Below the pieces are notes generated by a model. That model searched no databases and was not told the DNA's origin. It was given only the letters and a program-made list of their open reading frames with translations. A stretch of DNA of 64,000 bases, taken from the NCBI GenBank assembly GCA_025174535.1, contig JALBUN010000034.1, positions 1 through 64,000 of the forward strand. Direction: 5' to 3'. The first letter of the stretch is position 1. Each line of letters starts with the position of its first letter. Positions 1 through 10,493 of the stretch are shown in pieces. A program made the position numbers and the translations under genes. The stretch comes from Cantharellus purpuraceus (taxonomy: Eukaryota > Basidiomycota > Agaricomycetes > Cantharellales > Hydnaceae).

Positions 1-208
1 TCAGAGAAGTCATTGGTTCATACTATATGAACAGAGCCTGGTTGGATAGGCAGAAAGCTAGAGCAACTCGTGCTACTTTCAGAGTCTGGCTTTGCTAATG
101 AGACTCCTAGCAAGTATTACGTTAGAAAGTCAGAGCTATTGAGACTGGTCAGCAAGCTGTCAGACTCAGAGCTTATATTGGAAATCATGAATGGTGCACC
201 ACCATATT
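1..208 (+). pseudogene. X gag, N-terminal/central fragment
   Basis: Coding sequence of element X upstream of the first solo LTR. Reading frame 3 gives a Trp-Leu-Asp-Arg-Gln-Lys run and, after a frameshift near position 80, frame 1 continues to 208 with a segment rich in Lys/Leu/Ser. The frame then resumes, across the LTR insertion and inversion, at the minus-strand block ending at 4005. The join lies in a shared ATATT duplication. The fragment is assigned to gag from its place upstream of the zinc knuckle and protease; no domain is recognisable in it alone. Confidence 0.6.
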
Positions 209-1643
209 TGTATGGGAACCACCTTTTCCCTATCAAATTCCATTTATGCAGCACCAATGTGCTATTCTTTGCTTTTCCATTCCTAAATATCAGCATATAT
301 TTGGTGCTTGTACCTGGAATGGACTTATTCAAATATTCTCTATTTTTCCATATTTTTTTGGGAATATTCCATGCAGGACTCGGCTCAGAATGATTTATTT
401 CTGCTGTGCTACAGTTGTGGACCCATAGGCACCCACAAACCTTCACACAGCCAGCTCTCCCCCTTTGGACCAGGCATTTGGCCTGAATTCAAGCTCAGAT
501 GTCTCTGATCAATAAATATTCTGTAACTTAACAACCACAGCCTCTCAGGGCACTATTTTCCATGCAGATCATCACCTGAGATGTGGCTATCCATGGCTGT
601 CCAAACCAGTGCAGAAAACAGGGTGGACACCCTTCTTTTTGCCTGATCAGTGCCTAGCTCAGGGATCAGATCAGCTGATGGGTGATCAAATCAGATGATT
701 GCCTTGGAATATTCTACCCCTTTCCATAACATTCTAGCTGTTTCCCTCTATTATTAGATAGAACTTTCCAGAACCATTATTCAGCTCCTGATCAGTGATA
801 GTGCTGTGATCAGAACCTGTGATTGGCTTGGAATATTCTACCCCTTTCTTCCACCTTCCACAACCTTCCAGTAGTTTCCATCTATTAATAGGTAGAATAT
901 TCCAGAAGCATTAGTCAGCCCCTGTAAATACAATATATAAGGAGGCCATTCTGCCTCTGAAATAGGAACATATCCAACATATCCTACCCATCTTCTGCAC
1001 ACCAGTGTGACTAGAGTGACATGCAGTGTCATCCTCTATATCTCAGTAACTGCTGATTACCAGTTCAAGGATCTTTTACAGTTGTGTAACTGTACTTGAT
1101 TGCACTCAAAGTAGTGATATTCCTGCTTTGGGCGTGAGTGTAGTATCTGCCTCACATGACTACAAATCTACAGGGTGAGATTGTCTGTCAATAGTCCTGC
1201 CATTAGTGCTCTTGTTTAAGTTACTAGTGTGTACTGCCTTTGCAGAGCATTAGGATCTTGAACTCGTGTGAAGCAGTTGCTAGACTACTTCACACATTGC
1301 TGTTACCCGCTTCTGAGTGCCACTGGTTGGACAGTTGGATTCATCCACCTACTTCCTTTAGCCTCTAAGTGCATTCCCCTCTTTTTGGAATATCTGGACC
1401 CCTAAGCGTCCGTGAACTCTAGACTCTGGAAGTCTTATTCATTTCTTGCTGCTAAGAAATGTATTACTTTTCTGTGTATAGTCTGCATTGACTAATACAA
1501 AGGATTGTAACCAAAGTACAAATGTTAAATTGTTTCTGGAGTTGTGCTGCAGCAGGGTTTGATATTCTTCTCAGCTGTTCATTCACGGAATTGTGGTGAT
1601 TTAGAGTTTGCCCTAACACCATAATTTTGCGGGTTCCAAAACA
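209..1643 (+). repeat. solo LTR1 (A), left arm of an inversion
   Basis: Sequence of 1435 bp starting TGTATGGGAACC and ending GGTTCCAAAACA (TG...CA termini). It contains a TATA-like run near 940 and no coding region. Left flank is ATATT (204-208) and right flank CCACC (1644-1648), so its own flanks do not match. They match the flanks of the inverted copy at 4006-5440 instead (see findings). ORFs inside it are fortuitous. Confidence 0.92.
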
Positions 1644-2640
1644 CCACCTCTCCATCTGATTCAAGAGAGGCAACAGTAGGTATCATACCAGACTCAAAGT
1701 TCTGTTGAGCAAGAGCCTTTATGAGTCTGGTGTGAGAGAGACAAGTCTCTAATTGAGTCTGGTTCAAATTAGAAGTCTGATCCAGCCAATTGGAAGAATT
1801 TCTAGCATGACCCAGAAGTTGTCCTTGATGTATAGTAACTGGTTGTGATGAAAAATTGCTAACATGTAGGCATGGGTTATTCTGAGATACAATTGCATCT
1901 GAGATGCCATAGAAATCTTCAGGCCCATGATTGGAGTGAAGCACTTTTTCCACATAAACTTCATTACTATTTCCAGGGAAATAGATAGAAGCAGGAATTA
2001 GAGATGCAGTTTCAGGAGGAATTGTGACAGGATGTAAGGCCCTAACACTTGAATCCAAAATGTGTGCTCTAATCCATTTCTGAGATTTCTTAATACGTCT
2101 ATGAGCCTTGAACTTTGCAGTCAGAGATGCAAGGTCAGGAAGGGCTCTTATTTTAAAGGTGTGACCATTCTCATCCAATAAGGGTGAGCTCACTGAGTTC
2201 TCAATCTTGGCTTTCCATCCAGTATTACCAAACATAAGATAGCTATCTGAGCCTTCTCTTATAAGCAAGATTGAGTACTGATCAGCAAAATCATTCCCAA
2301 GAATGACAGGGGTAGTCATGCCTTTGACCACATAAGCTTCAACTTCAATCTGATCTGGTCCAGGGTCAGAGTCAAAGTAAATGGGCACTGTAATGTATCC
2401 AGAAATTTTGGATGTGCCAGTAACTTGTATCATGTTAATTTTCTGACCCGTTTTGATCTTAGGAGGATTCTCCATAGAGCAGAGAGCTTTCTGAGAGATA
2501 AGGGTTATGTCTGAACCAGAATCAGCTACAAGGGTAGTTTGATTCATATTCTCCCAGCCAAACATTTGTAGTGGTTGCAGAAGATCCAAGGAAGGCACAG
2601 CCCACTGGTCTGGACATGGAACACTTGAGTTTAATCAAGG
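1644..2640 (-). pseudogene. X pol: aspartic protease region
   Basis: Minus-strand ORF of about 320 codons with a retropepsin signature. It shows an Ala-Asp-Ser-Gly-Ser active site followed by Asp-Ile-Thr-Leu-Ile, then a Val-Ile-Leu-Gly-Asn-Asp flap-side motif about 75 residues later. It processes the Gag-Pol polyprotein. The ORF runs into the solo LTR at 1643, where only the last few codons are LTR-derived. Its natural continuation is the RT ORF starting at 5441 on the plus strand, so it lies inside an inverted block. It is joined upstream (in the 2640-2800 direction) to gag by degraded sequence with a TAG stop. Confidence 0.85.
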
Positions 2641-3261
2641 AGTTTGGAGCCCAACTAGTAAGCTTAGAATTCCTTAGGAATGCAGCTACATGTTTAAATC
2701 TTTCATTAACCTTCTCCTCTCTTGATGAGATTTAGGAGTGAATGTCTCAGAAAAAGAGTTTTCCAGAGACAAAGGCTCAGAATATTTTTCTCTATTAGGT
2801 ATGGATCCCCCCAGTCAGGACATACTTTCCAGCAAGCTCATGGCTGGTTTAGCAAGTTGACAATGTGCTTCTGTATCCTGAGCAGATTCCTGTTGATCTG
2901 ATGAAGGTTCTTCAGAGATATTCTCAGTCACAACATGATTAACATGAGCATTGTCTGAACTTAAATCCACTTCTGATTCATGAAGTGATTCAAGGTACAT
3001 ATCCTCATAGGCAAGGTCTGCATTAGCTTCTTCATTAGAAACCATGTAACATGTATGGGCAGAGTGAGATGCGGAACTGGCATGTTTGCACTCATTATCC
3101 CAATGCTTGTTACTGCCACAATGCCTGCAAGGTCTAGCTCCTTTGGATTCAGGTGTAGAATTTTTAGACACATTAGAATCATCCCAAGGGAATTTTGGAG
3201 GATTCAATTTGGATGACCATCCAACCAGATGAGCTCTAGCATCTCTAAAAGATCTGTTCGA
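2641..3261 (-). pseudogene. X gag C-terminal region with CCHC zinc knuckle
   Basis: Minus-strand coding sequence ending at the MITE inserted at 3262. It carries a nucleocapsid-type zinc knuckle, Cys-X2-Cys-X4-His-X4-Cys (encoded around 3095-3140), followed by a Ser/His-rich and acidic tail. This is the RNA-binding part of Gag. The CGA triplet at 3259-3261 is the MITE target duplication. Confidence 0.8.
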
Positions 3262-3827
3262 GACGCTTGTTCGGAATCATGTCAGTATACAATATTCTGA
3301 TGTATAGGAGATATACATCAGGATTTCAATGATACATAAAGCCAGGGAGTTACAATTTGGATATCTTAAAAGATTTTGGATGTGTGAAATTTTCATAAAT
3401 ATAAACATATATTCTATATTTTAATAAACTTTAAAAGATAAGATATTTGGTTGAGATGAACATAATCATTTACATGGATATAATAGGAATGTATGTATTA
3501 ATATAATTGGTATTATATAGGGTATTTAGATATACAAATACCAGGTGGGGATTAAAGATAGTTCAAATTATGTTACAAGTATTGTATAAGAAAGAATCAA
3601 TGATATTTGGATGTTCCCTCAAGAGAGTTGCCACCACTAAATCAGGAAAAAAAGAATTATTTTTGAGAATTATGCCAAAATATCACAATATGTTTTAATC
3701 TAGTATATTGTGTAAAATTTGAGAATCACGTTGAAATATGAAAATGAGTTTTAATCTAAGAGTGTTGTGTAAAATTTGAGGAAAATAGGTTGTATATACG
3801 TATTTGTTGTATTTCTGAACAAGTGTC
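3262..3827 (-). mobile_element. MITE copy 1 (566 bp)
   Basis: Non-coding, AT-rich element with 11-bp terminal inverted repeats (GACGCTTGTTC at one end, GACACTTGTTC read inwards at the other). It is flanked by the 3-bp duplication CGA at 3259-3261 and 3828-3830. It lies in X gag, in reverse orientation relative to the other four copies in this window. It has no transposase, so it must have been moved in trans. Confidence 0.9.
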
Positions 3828-4005
3828 CGAGTCAAACCTAGGTTTGGGTTGATGCAAAGAATTTTCCAAATTTCTAATACATCTTTCCAGGTTGTCTCCT
3901 GAAGAGAAAGGAGCATGCAACAATGATTCCTTGTGATACTTGATAGCAGTTTGGAATTCCACTGCAGATGCACACTGATGAGCATCAATGACTGTATGCC
4001 AATAT
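3828..4005 (-). pseudogene. X gag central fragment
   Basis: Minus-strand coding segment of about 60 codons between the MITE and the second solo LTR. It begins Tyr-Trp-His-Thr-Val-Ile-Asp at the LTR junction. The first five bases on its sense strand are ATATT, the same as the five bases before the LTR at 209, so this segment was originally contiguous with 1-208. Confidence 0.7.
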
Positions 4006-5440
4006 TGTTTTGGAACCCGCAAAATTATGGTGTTAGGGCAAACTCTAAATCACCACAATTCCGTGAATGAACAGCTGAGAAGAATATCAAACCCTGCTGC
4101 AGCACAACTCCAGAAACGATTTAACGTTTGTACTTTGGTTACAATCCTTTGTATTAGTCAATGCAGACTATACACAGAAAAGTAATACATTTCTTAGCAG
4201 CAAGAAATGAATAAGACTTCCAGAGTCTAGAGTTCACGGACGCTTAGGGGTCCAGATATTCCAAAAAGAGGGGAATGCACTTAGAGGCTAAAGGAAGTAG
4301 GTGGATGAATCCAACTGTCCAACCAGTGGCACTCAGAAGCGGGTAACAGCAATGTGTGAAGTAGTCTAGCAACTGCTTCACACGAGTTCAAGATCCTAAT
4401 GCTCTGCAAAGGCAGTACACACTAGTAACTTAAACAAGAGCACTAATGGCAGGACTATTGACAGACAATCTCACCCTGTAGATTTGTAGTCATGTGAGGC
4501 AGATACTACACTCACGCCCAAAGCAGGAATATCACTACTTTGAGTGCAATCAAGTACAGTTACACAACTGTAAAAGATCCTTGAACTGGTAATCAGCAGT
4601 TACTGAGATATAGAGGATGACACTGCATGTCACTCTAGTCACACTGGTGTGCAGAAGATGGGTAGGATATGTTGGATATGTTCCTATTTCAGAGGCAGAA
4701 TGGCCTCCTTATATATTGTATTTACAGGGGCTGACTAATGCTTCTGGAATATTCTACCTATTAATAGATGGAAACTACTGGAAGGTTGTGGAAGGTGGAA
4801 GAAAGGGGTAGAATATTCCAAGCCAATCACAGGTTCTGATCACAGCACTATCACTGATCAGGAGCTGAATAATGGTTCTGGAAAGTTCTATCTAATAATA
4901 GAGGGAAACAGCTAGAATGTTATGGAAAGGGGTAGAATATTCCAAGGCAATCATCTGATTTGATCACCCATCAGCTGATCTGATCCCTGAGCTAGGCACT
5001 GATCAGGCAAAAAGAAGGGTGTCCACCCTGTTTTCTGCACTGGTTTGGACAGCCATGGATAGCCACATCTCAGGTGATGATCTGCATGGAAAATAGTGCC
5101 CTGAGAGGCTGTGGTTGTTAAGTTACAGAATATTTATTGATCAGAGACATCTGAGCTTGAATTCAGGCCAAATGCCTGGTCCAAAGGGGGAGAGCTGGCT
5201 GTGTGAAGGTTTGTGGGTGCCTATGGGTCCACAACTGTAGCACAGCAGAAATAAATCATTCTGAGCCGAGTCCTGCATGGAATATTCCCAAAAAAATATG
5301 GAAAAATAGAGAATATTTGAATAAGTCCATTCCAGGTACAAGCACCAAATATATGCTGATATTTAGGAATGGAAAAGCAAAGAATAGCACATTGGTGCTG
5401 CATAAATGGAATTTGATAGGGAAAAGGTGGTTCCCATACA
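4006..5440 (-). repeat. solo LTR1 (B), right arm of an inversion
   Basis: Reverse-complement copy of 209-1643, also exactly 1435 bp, reading TGTTTTGGAACC at its left end and CCCATACA at its right end. Flanks are AATAT (4001-4005) and GGTGG (5441-5445). The visible differences from copy A include CpG transitions, for example near 4125 versus 1525. It interrupts X pol between protease and RT. Confidence 0.92.
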
Positions 5441-6344
5441 GGTGGTACAAGGAGGACCTAAGGCTCAGGAAATTCCCCCTGAGGATGTTCCTGAAAGCCA
5501 ACTGTTGGGTGAAATTGACTTCTTGCCAGAGCTCAATGACTCCAATAGGAAGGCTCTCCAAGATACAGTTCTGGCACATAAAGACACATTTGGTCTTGAT
5601 GGCAGACTTGGAAATTATGATGCAAAAGTTGAAATCAATCTCAGGCCTGAGGCCAAAGAAATTTCACTACCTCCTTATAATGCCTCACCTGCCAAAAGGG
5701 AAGTCATTGACAAGCAAATGGATGCTTGGCTCAGTCTTGGAGTCATTGAACCATCCAAAAGTCCTTGGGGTTTTCCAGCACTTATAGCCTATCATAATGG
5801 GAAACCAAGAATGTGTATAGACTATAGGAAACTCAATGAGATTGCTGTCCCAGATGAATTTCCCTTGCCAAGACAAGATTCCATTTTGCAGGTGCTCACT
5901 GGATCTCATTGGTTATCCACCTTGGATGCATTAGCGGGTTTCACACAGCTGCAAATGTTGGACAGTGCCAAAGAAAAAACTGCATTCAGAACTCATAGAG
6001 GACTGTATCAGTTCAAACGGATGCCCTTTGGGTATCAGAATGGACCTGCAGTCTTTCAAAGAGTAATGCAAGGTGTCCTAGCACCTTTTCTATGGGTGTT
6101 TGCCCTGGTCTATATTGATGATATTGTCATATATTCCAAGTTATTCAAAGAACACTTGGATCATCTGGACAAAGTGTTCAGAGCTATAGAAAAGTCTGGA
6201 ATTACCTTATCCCCTGCTAAGTGCCATTTGGCCTACCAGTCATTGCTACTGTTAGGACAAAAGGTATCATGGTTAGGTCTATCAACTCACAAAGAGAAGA
6301 TAGATGCTATACTGGAATTGGCAGAACCAAAGAATGTGCATGAC
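5441..6344 (+). pseudogene. X pol: reverse transcriptase
   Basis: Uninterrupted plus-strand reading frame from the LTR junction to the next LTR. It contains the RT core: an Arg-Met-Cys-Ile-Asp-Tyr-Arg-Lys-Leu-Asn block near 5810, the Leu-Asp-Ala motif A variant near 5920, Arg-Met-Pro-Phe-Gly near 6020, and the catalytic Tyr-Ile-Asp-Asp at about 6112-6123. It is cut by a solo LTR2 inserted at 6345 and resumes at 6884 after the ATGAC duplication. RT residues are intact here, but the gene as a whole cannot be expressed. Confidence 0.88.
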
Positions 6345-6883
6345 TGTTACGCACTAGGTCTGATTGGGGGTTGGAGATTGGGTTGGAGTTCAGGTCGGAA
6401 GTTGGCTTAGAGGTTGAGTTGGAGTCGGAGCACGTCATGGGGGTCAGGACGGACTTGGCTTCAGCTTATGTGCTGCACCCTCACTAATACCGGTGTCCGA
6501 GATTTTGGAGATGGAGTACGACTTAGAGAGTTAGGATCAGACTTAGGAACTAGGTGTGACTTGATATTTGAACTGGGGAATGAAGTCCCCAGTTGGGCAA
6601 CTTAAATACATATTTTGAAATCTAATAATAATTACTCCGGTGATGGGTCTCCGAGGCCGACGGCCTTACATGAGTATGTCCGAGTCCGACGGGGATGGAT
6701 GTCCGGATTCCTATGGTGATGCTGATGCATCAATCGGAACTGGAGATGGATGGGCAGAATCAGCGGTGATGATCGGACAGGTAGATGGAGACGGTGGTTT
6801 CCAAATGGAGTATAGATTTCATATGCATGGGGATCTGAGTGGATTGGACAGGGATCTGGACGTTAATGAATATAGTCATAACA
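6345..6883 (-). repeat. solo LTR2 (a)
   Basis: 539-bp LTR with TGTTACGCAC...TCATAACA termini and a perfect 5-bp TSD, ATGAC (6340-6344 and 6884-6888). In the sense direction of its parent element (full copies at 19421 and 45065) it reads in reverse here. It contains a 9-bp perfect hairpin (6571-6579 paired with 6586-6594) that is present in the other LTR2 copies. Confidence 0.93.
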
Positions 6884-7640
6884 ATGACCTACAAATCTTC
6901 CTCGGAATGGTGGTATACTCCTCCCCACACATACCATTCTATGCATGGATTGTAGCTCCCTTGTTTGAATTGCTCAAAAAGAATTCAACTTGGGAATGGG
7001 GCAATACTCAACAAGAAGCCTTTGATTTGACTAAAAATGCCCTTGTCAGTGCACCAGTCAGGGCATATGCCATTCCTGGTCTCAGATATAGAGTCTACTC
7101 TGATGCATATGAGGTTGGAATTGCTGCTATACTTCAGCAGATTCAGCCTCTCAAAATCAGAGATCTCAAAGGTACCAAAGGGTATGAGAAACTCAAATCA
7201 GCTTATGACAAAGGATTACCTGTACCACAATTGGTGATTCCTGTGTTAAAAGATGAAACTCTCCCTAAGCCTGGTACTTGGGATAAAGACTTTGAAAACA
7301 CTATGGTTTCAGTAGAACGAGTCATTGCTTACTGGTCTTGCACCTTGAAACCAGCTGAAAGGAATTACTCTCCTACGGAAAGAGAGGCACTTGCATTATG
7401 AGATGGTCTTATCAAATTTCAACCCTACATTGAAGGGGAGAAAGTAGTAGCCATTACAGACCATGCAGCCCTCATCTGGAGTTGGACCTACCAAAATGTT
7501 AATCGGTGGTTATTAACTTGGGGAACAGTATTTGCTGCGTACCCTGAATTAAAAATTGTACACTGAGCAGGACAGGTTCACTCCAATGTAGATCCTATTT
7601 CCAGACTCAGAAGGAATGTTCCATATCAAGATGGGCCTTC
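6884..7640 (+). pseudogene. X pol: RT thumb and RNase H
   Basis: Continuation of the RT frame after the LTR2 insertion. It contains a Leu-Phe-Glu-Leu-Leu-Lys block, an Asp-Ala-Tyr-Glu-Val-Gly RNase H-like start (near 7100) and the Glu-Arg-Asn-Tyr-Ser-Pro-Thr-Glu-Arg-Glu block before a TGA at 7399-7401. An in-frame stop at about 7564-7566 (TGA) follows His-Asn-like RNase H end sequence. Both stops lie where Arg/Cys codons would be expected. Confidence 0.78.
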
Positions 7641-9188
7641 TTCTGATGACTCCATTCCTACTATCCTGGACTTGGAACAGGATCCACTTGCGGATTTTTA
7701 TTCTGATATCTCTCCTCACTTTGAAGCCAGAACTTTAATGTTAATGGCTGCATATGAAGAAGAGAACCAGAGAATTCCACTGAACATGTATGCTTCTTCC
7801 ATCCAAGCCAATACCAGCCTGGAAGAAGATTGCACCATTCCATATGTGACAGCCAAAGGCTATAATCTAGTCTCTAGCCTTGCTAAGGAAGAGATTCAGA
7901 AAATAGTTGATGTGTATGCCAAAGATCCTTACTTCAAAAGGGTCAGATCCGAATTACGACAGGAGTCTAATTGGATCAGTCCAAAGCATCCACTCTTTTT
8001 TGAAAATGAGGATGGATTGCTTTACGTTGAAGATTGGAATGGCAATTACAGGCTATGTGTACCCAAGGCTGAGCAATCTAATCTTCTAAGTGAAATTCAT
8101 GGTGAAATTGCTGAAGGAGCTCATGCGGGTTATCATAAAACACAAGCTGGCTTCTACCTTCTATTGGCCTAGAATGAGTAGAGATGTCAAGAAGTTTGTT
8201 GTAAGCTGTGAAATTTGCCAGAAAGCCAAACCAAGGTGACATGCACCTATTGGACTGTTGCAGCCCATACCTATTCCAGAAAATCCTTTTGAAGTTATCA
8301 CCATGGATTTCATTATGGAATTACCTGAGAGCAATGGGTATGATTACATCCTGGTGATAGTGGATAAACTTACAAAGTTTGGCATCTTTATCCCTACTCA
8401 AAGCACTATTAATGAGGAGGGAACTGCTTGGATACTGTTTGAACATGTGCTATCCAAATATGGAATTCCCAAACAAATTATATCTGACAGAGATCCCAGA
8501 TGGACCAGCACCTTCTGGAAAGAGATATGCAAGCAAATAAATACCAGAAGAGCTTTAACTACAGTCTATCACCCTCAAGCAGATGGTCAAACTGAGGTGT
8601 TGAACCAGACACTTGAAACCGCGCTACATTCTTACATAAGCACAATGCACAACAACTGGGTGGCTCTCCTCTCACCATTTGCTCTATCCTACAACAACCT
8701 CCTGCACTCTGCAACTGGATTCATGCCAGCATTTCTACTGTATGACTATCATCCATGCACTCCATCCTCCTACATTCACTCATCCTCTCACAGTGTTCAT
8801 TGGCCTTCCAGCCCACCAGCTCTGCAACCAGTTGGATCAGTTGATCGCGTTGATTTGATGAAGTCCCCTGCCAATGAAGTTGAAAGTATGAAAGCCACAG
8901 AATTCCTAGATGAATTAGCTACTAATCGATCTCAGGCTAGAGAAGCCCTGCAATTTGTGCAGGTCACTCAGCAAAAGAATTTCAACACCAGTCATCTGGC
9001 TCAAGAATTTGATGTTGGCGATCGTGTTCTCATCAATCCCCATTCCCTTAGTCTATTACATGCTCAAAAGGCCTAGGTAAGAAGCTCCAAATGAAATATG
9101 ATGGCCCATTTGATATCATACAAAAATTAGGGCCAGCTACCTATCGCCTTCACATGCCTGCATCATACGGGCTCCACCCTGTCCTTAA
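7641..9188 (+). pseudogene. X pol: integrase
   Basis: Integrase with an HHCC zinc-binding N-terminus (His-Ala-Gly-Tyr-His near 8122, Cys-X2-Cys near 8210-8222) and a DDE core. The core has Asp in Thr-Met-Asp-Phe (8303), Asp in Ile-Ser-Asp-Arg (8487) and Glu in Gly-Gln-Thr-Glu (8592). Frameshifts near 8165 and 9075 break it. The end (His-Pro-Val-Leu-Asn) is cut at 9189 by a solo LTR3, and the chromodomain resumes at 10009. It would insert the cDNA into chromatin. Confidence 0.85.
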
Positions 9189-10003
9189 TGTCAAGAATCT
9201 ATTCTAAAGGTGTAAGAGAAGTGAAGAGGCGTGAAAAGGTGTTAAGAGGTATTAAAAGGTGTAGAAAATATGGTTATTGGATGGGGACAGGATATTAATT
9301 TTCTTGTGAGCCCTCCTTTTGTCTTCAGGGGGGAAATTCTATTCAAAAGGGACCATATTATGGCGATTAACACTTGTCATAAGTCCCATAAGATGCGGAT
9401 AAAATCCCATCAAGTTATAAAAGTTTTTCCCATATGATATCACTTATTATAAGTATCCACATCATTTCTTTCATCATATGTTTCAATCTTATTAAAAGGC
9501 TTTCTTATCATGTGAGTGCAAATTGTATATTAGCTACAACTATGTACGAGTATCCATTATCAGATTCATTGTGTTTATCCCTTCCAAGTTGTAAATCAAA
9601 CAACTTGTGTCATTTTTTGGTCATTCCTGGAATAACTCCTAAACAATCTTAACAACTTCAAATATTTTTGCATATTATATTAGAATATTGCAACAGCTAT
9701 CACTATCTCGAATTACGAACGTTTTGGACCACAGGATCCATCTCTATTGAACATACATTCACTTTAAAGTGACATCATCCCCACTGCCTCTTAAATCATC
9801 TGTAGCAGGTGCAATTTCTAACCGAATATTCTGATATTTGGTAAAATCACTCTACTGAACGACACCTCTCCATCGATCCTGCATATATCTGCCTCCTAAC
9901 AGTAATCGCTCCTCTACTCAAAATCTACTTCACCACCACCCCTCATCTTCATTTCACACTCACCCACATACACCTGCAACCTACCCCTCATCTTTTCCTA
10001 ACA
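9189..10003 (+). repeat. solo LTR3 (a), diverged
   Basis: 815-bp LTR with TGTCAAGAATC at the left, CCTAACA at the right, and perfect TSD CTTAA (9184-9188 and 10004-10008). It is the most diverged of the four LTR3 copies here. It contains the family's AT-rich inverted repeat near 9672. Confidence 0.9.
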
Positions 10004-10254
10004 CTTAACATCACTCACCTTGAGCTCTACTCCTCCTCACCCCCTTCCTTTGGTTCACAACCTCTCAGATCTCATGCAACTCCTGGAATTTGAGGTTGAG
10101 TCCATCATCAGTGAATGATGGCATAAGGCCCGTAATGGCTGACATGTCCAGGAGCTCCTTACACGTTTCATTGGATACAACTCATCATATGACAAGTGGC
10201 TCCCACAAAAGAACCTTTGCAATGCTCCCGACCTCCTTCGCGATTGGGATTGAT
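10004..10254 (+). pseudogene. X pol C-terminus: chromodomain
   Basis: Plus-strand frame beginning in the CTTAA duplication. It reads a Phe-Glu-Val-Glu-Ser-Ile-Ile segment near 10093, then a Gly-Tyr-Asn-Ser-Ser-Tyr-Asp-Lys-Trp-Leu-Pro segment and ends Leu-Leu-Arg-Asp-Trp-Asp at a TGA (10252-10254). This is the chromodomain found at the end of chromovirus integrases, thought to steer insertion to heterochromatin. Two TGA codons inside it sit at expected Arg (CGA) positions. Confidence 0.75.
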
Positions 10255-10427
10255 GTGATTGGGGTATCTCTCACCACTAGAGCTTCCTCTATCTATTATT
10301 CTCTTATCTTGGCCTTCTACCATATTCCTTCACCTTCCTAGCTATTCCAGATCCTTTCCCTACTGTTCTATAAACCCAATATCATGATGTCTTCATTTTA
10401 CTCAATCCCAACTGCCTCTAACTTTTG

Positions 10428-10447
10428 AAAAAAAAAAAAAAAAAAAA
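10428..10447 (+). other. A20 homopolymer
   Basis: Run of about 20 adenines between the end of X pol and the extra ORF of X. It may be a fossil of reverse-transcription slippage or of an inserted poly(A) end. There is no flanking duplication to decide. Confidence 0.5.
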
Positions 10448-10493
10448 ACCTCAGCAAATCTTTAGTCTTTCAGCCTATCTACTTCTTTCCACT

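Noticed and set aside
209..508. ORFs of 60-109 codons repeated at 5141-5403, 11550-11855 and 38355-38618
   Set aside because: They lie within LTR1 copies, start at different points and have no conserved frame beyond LTR identity.
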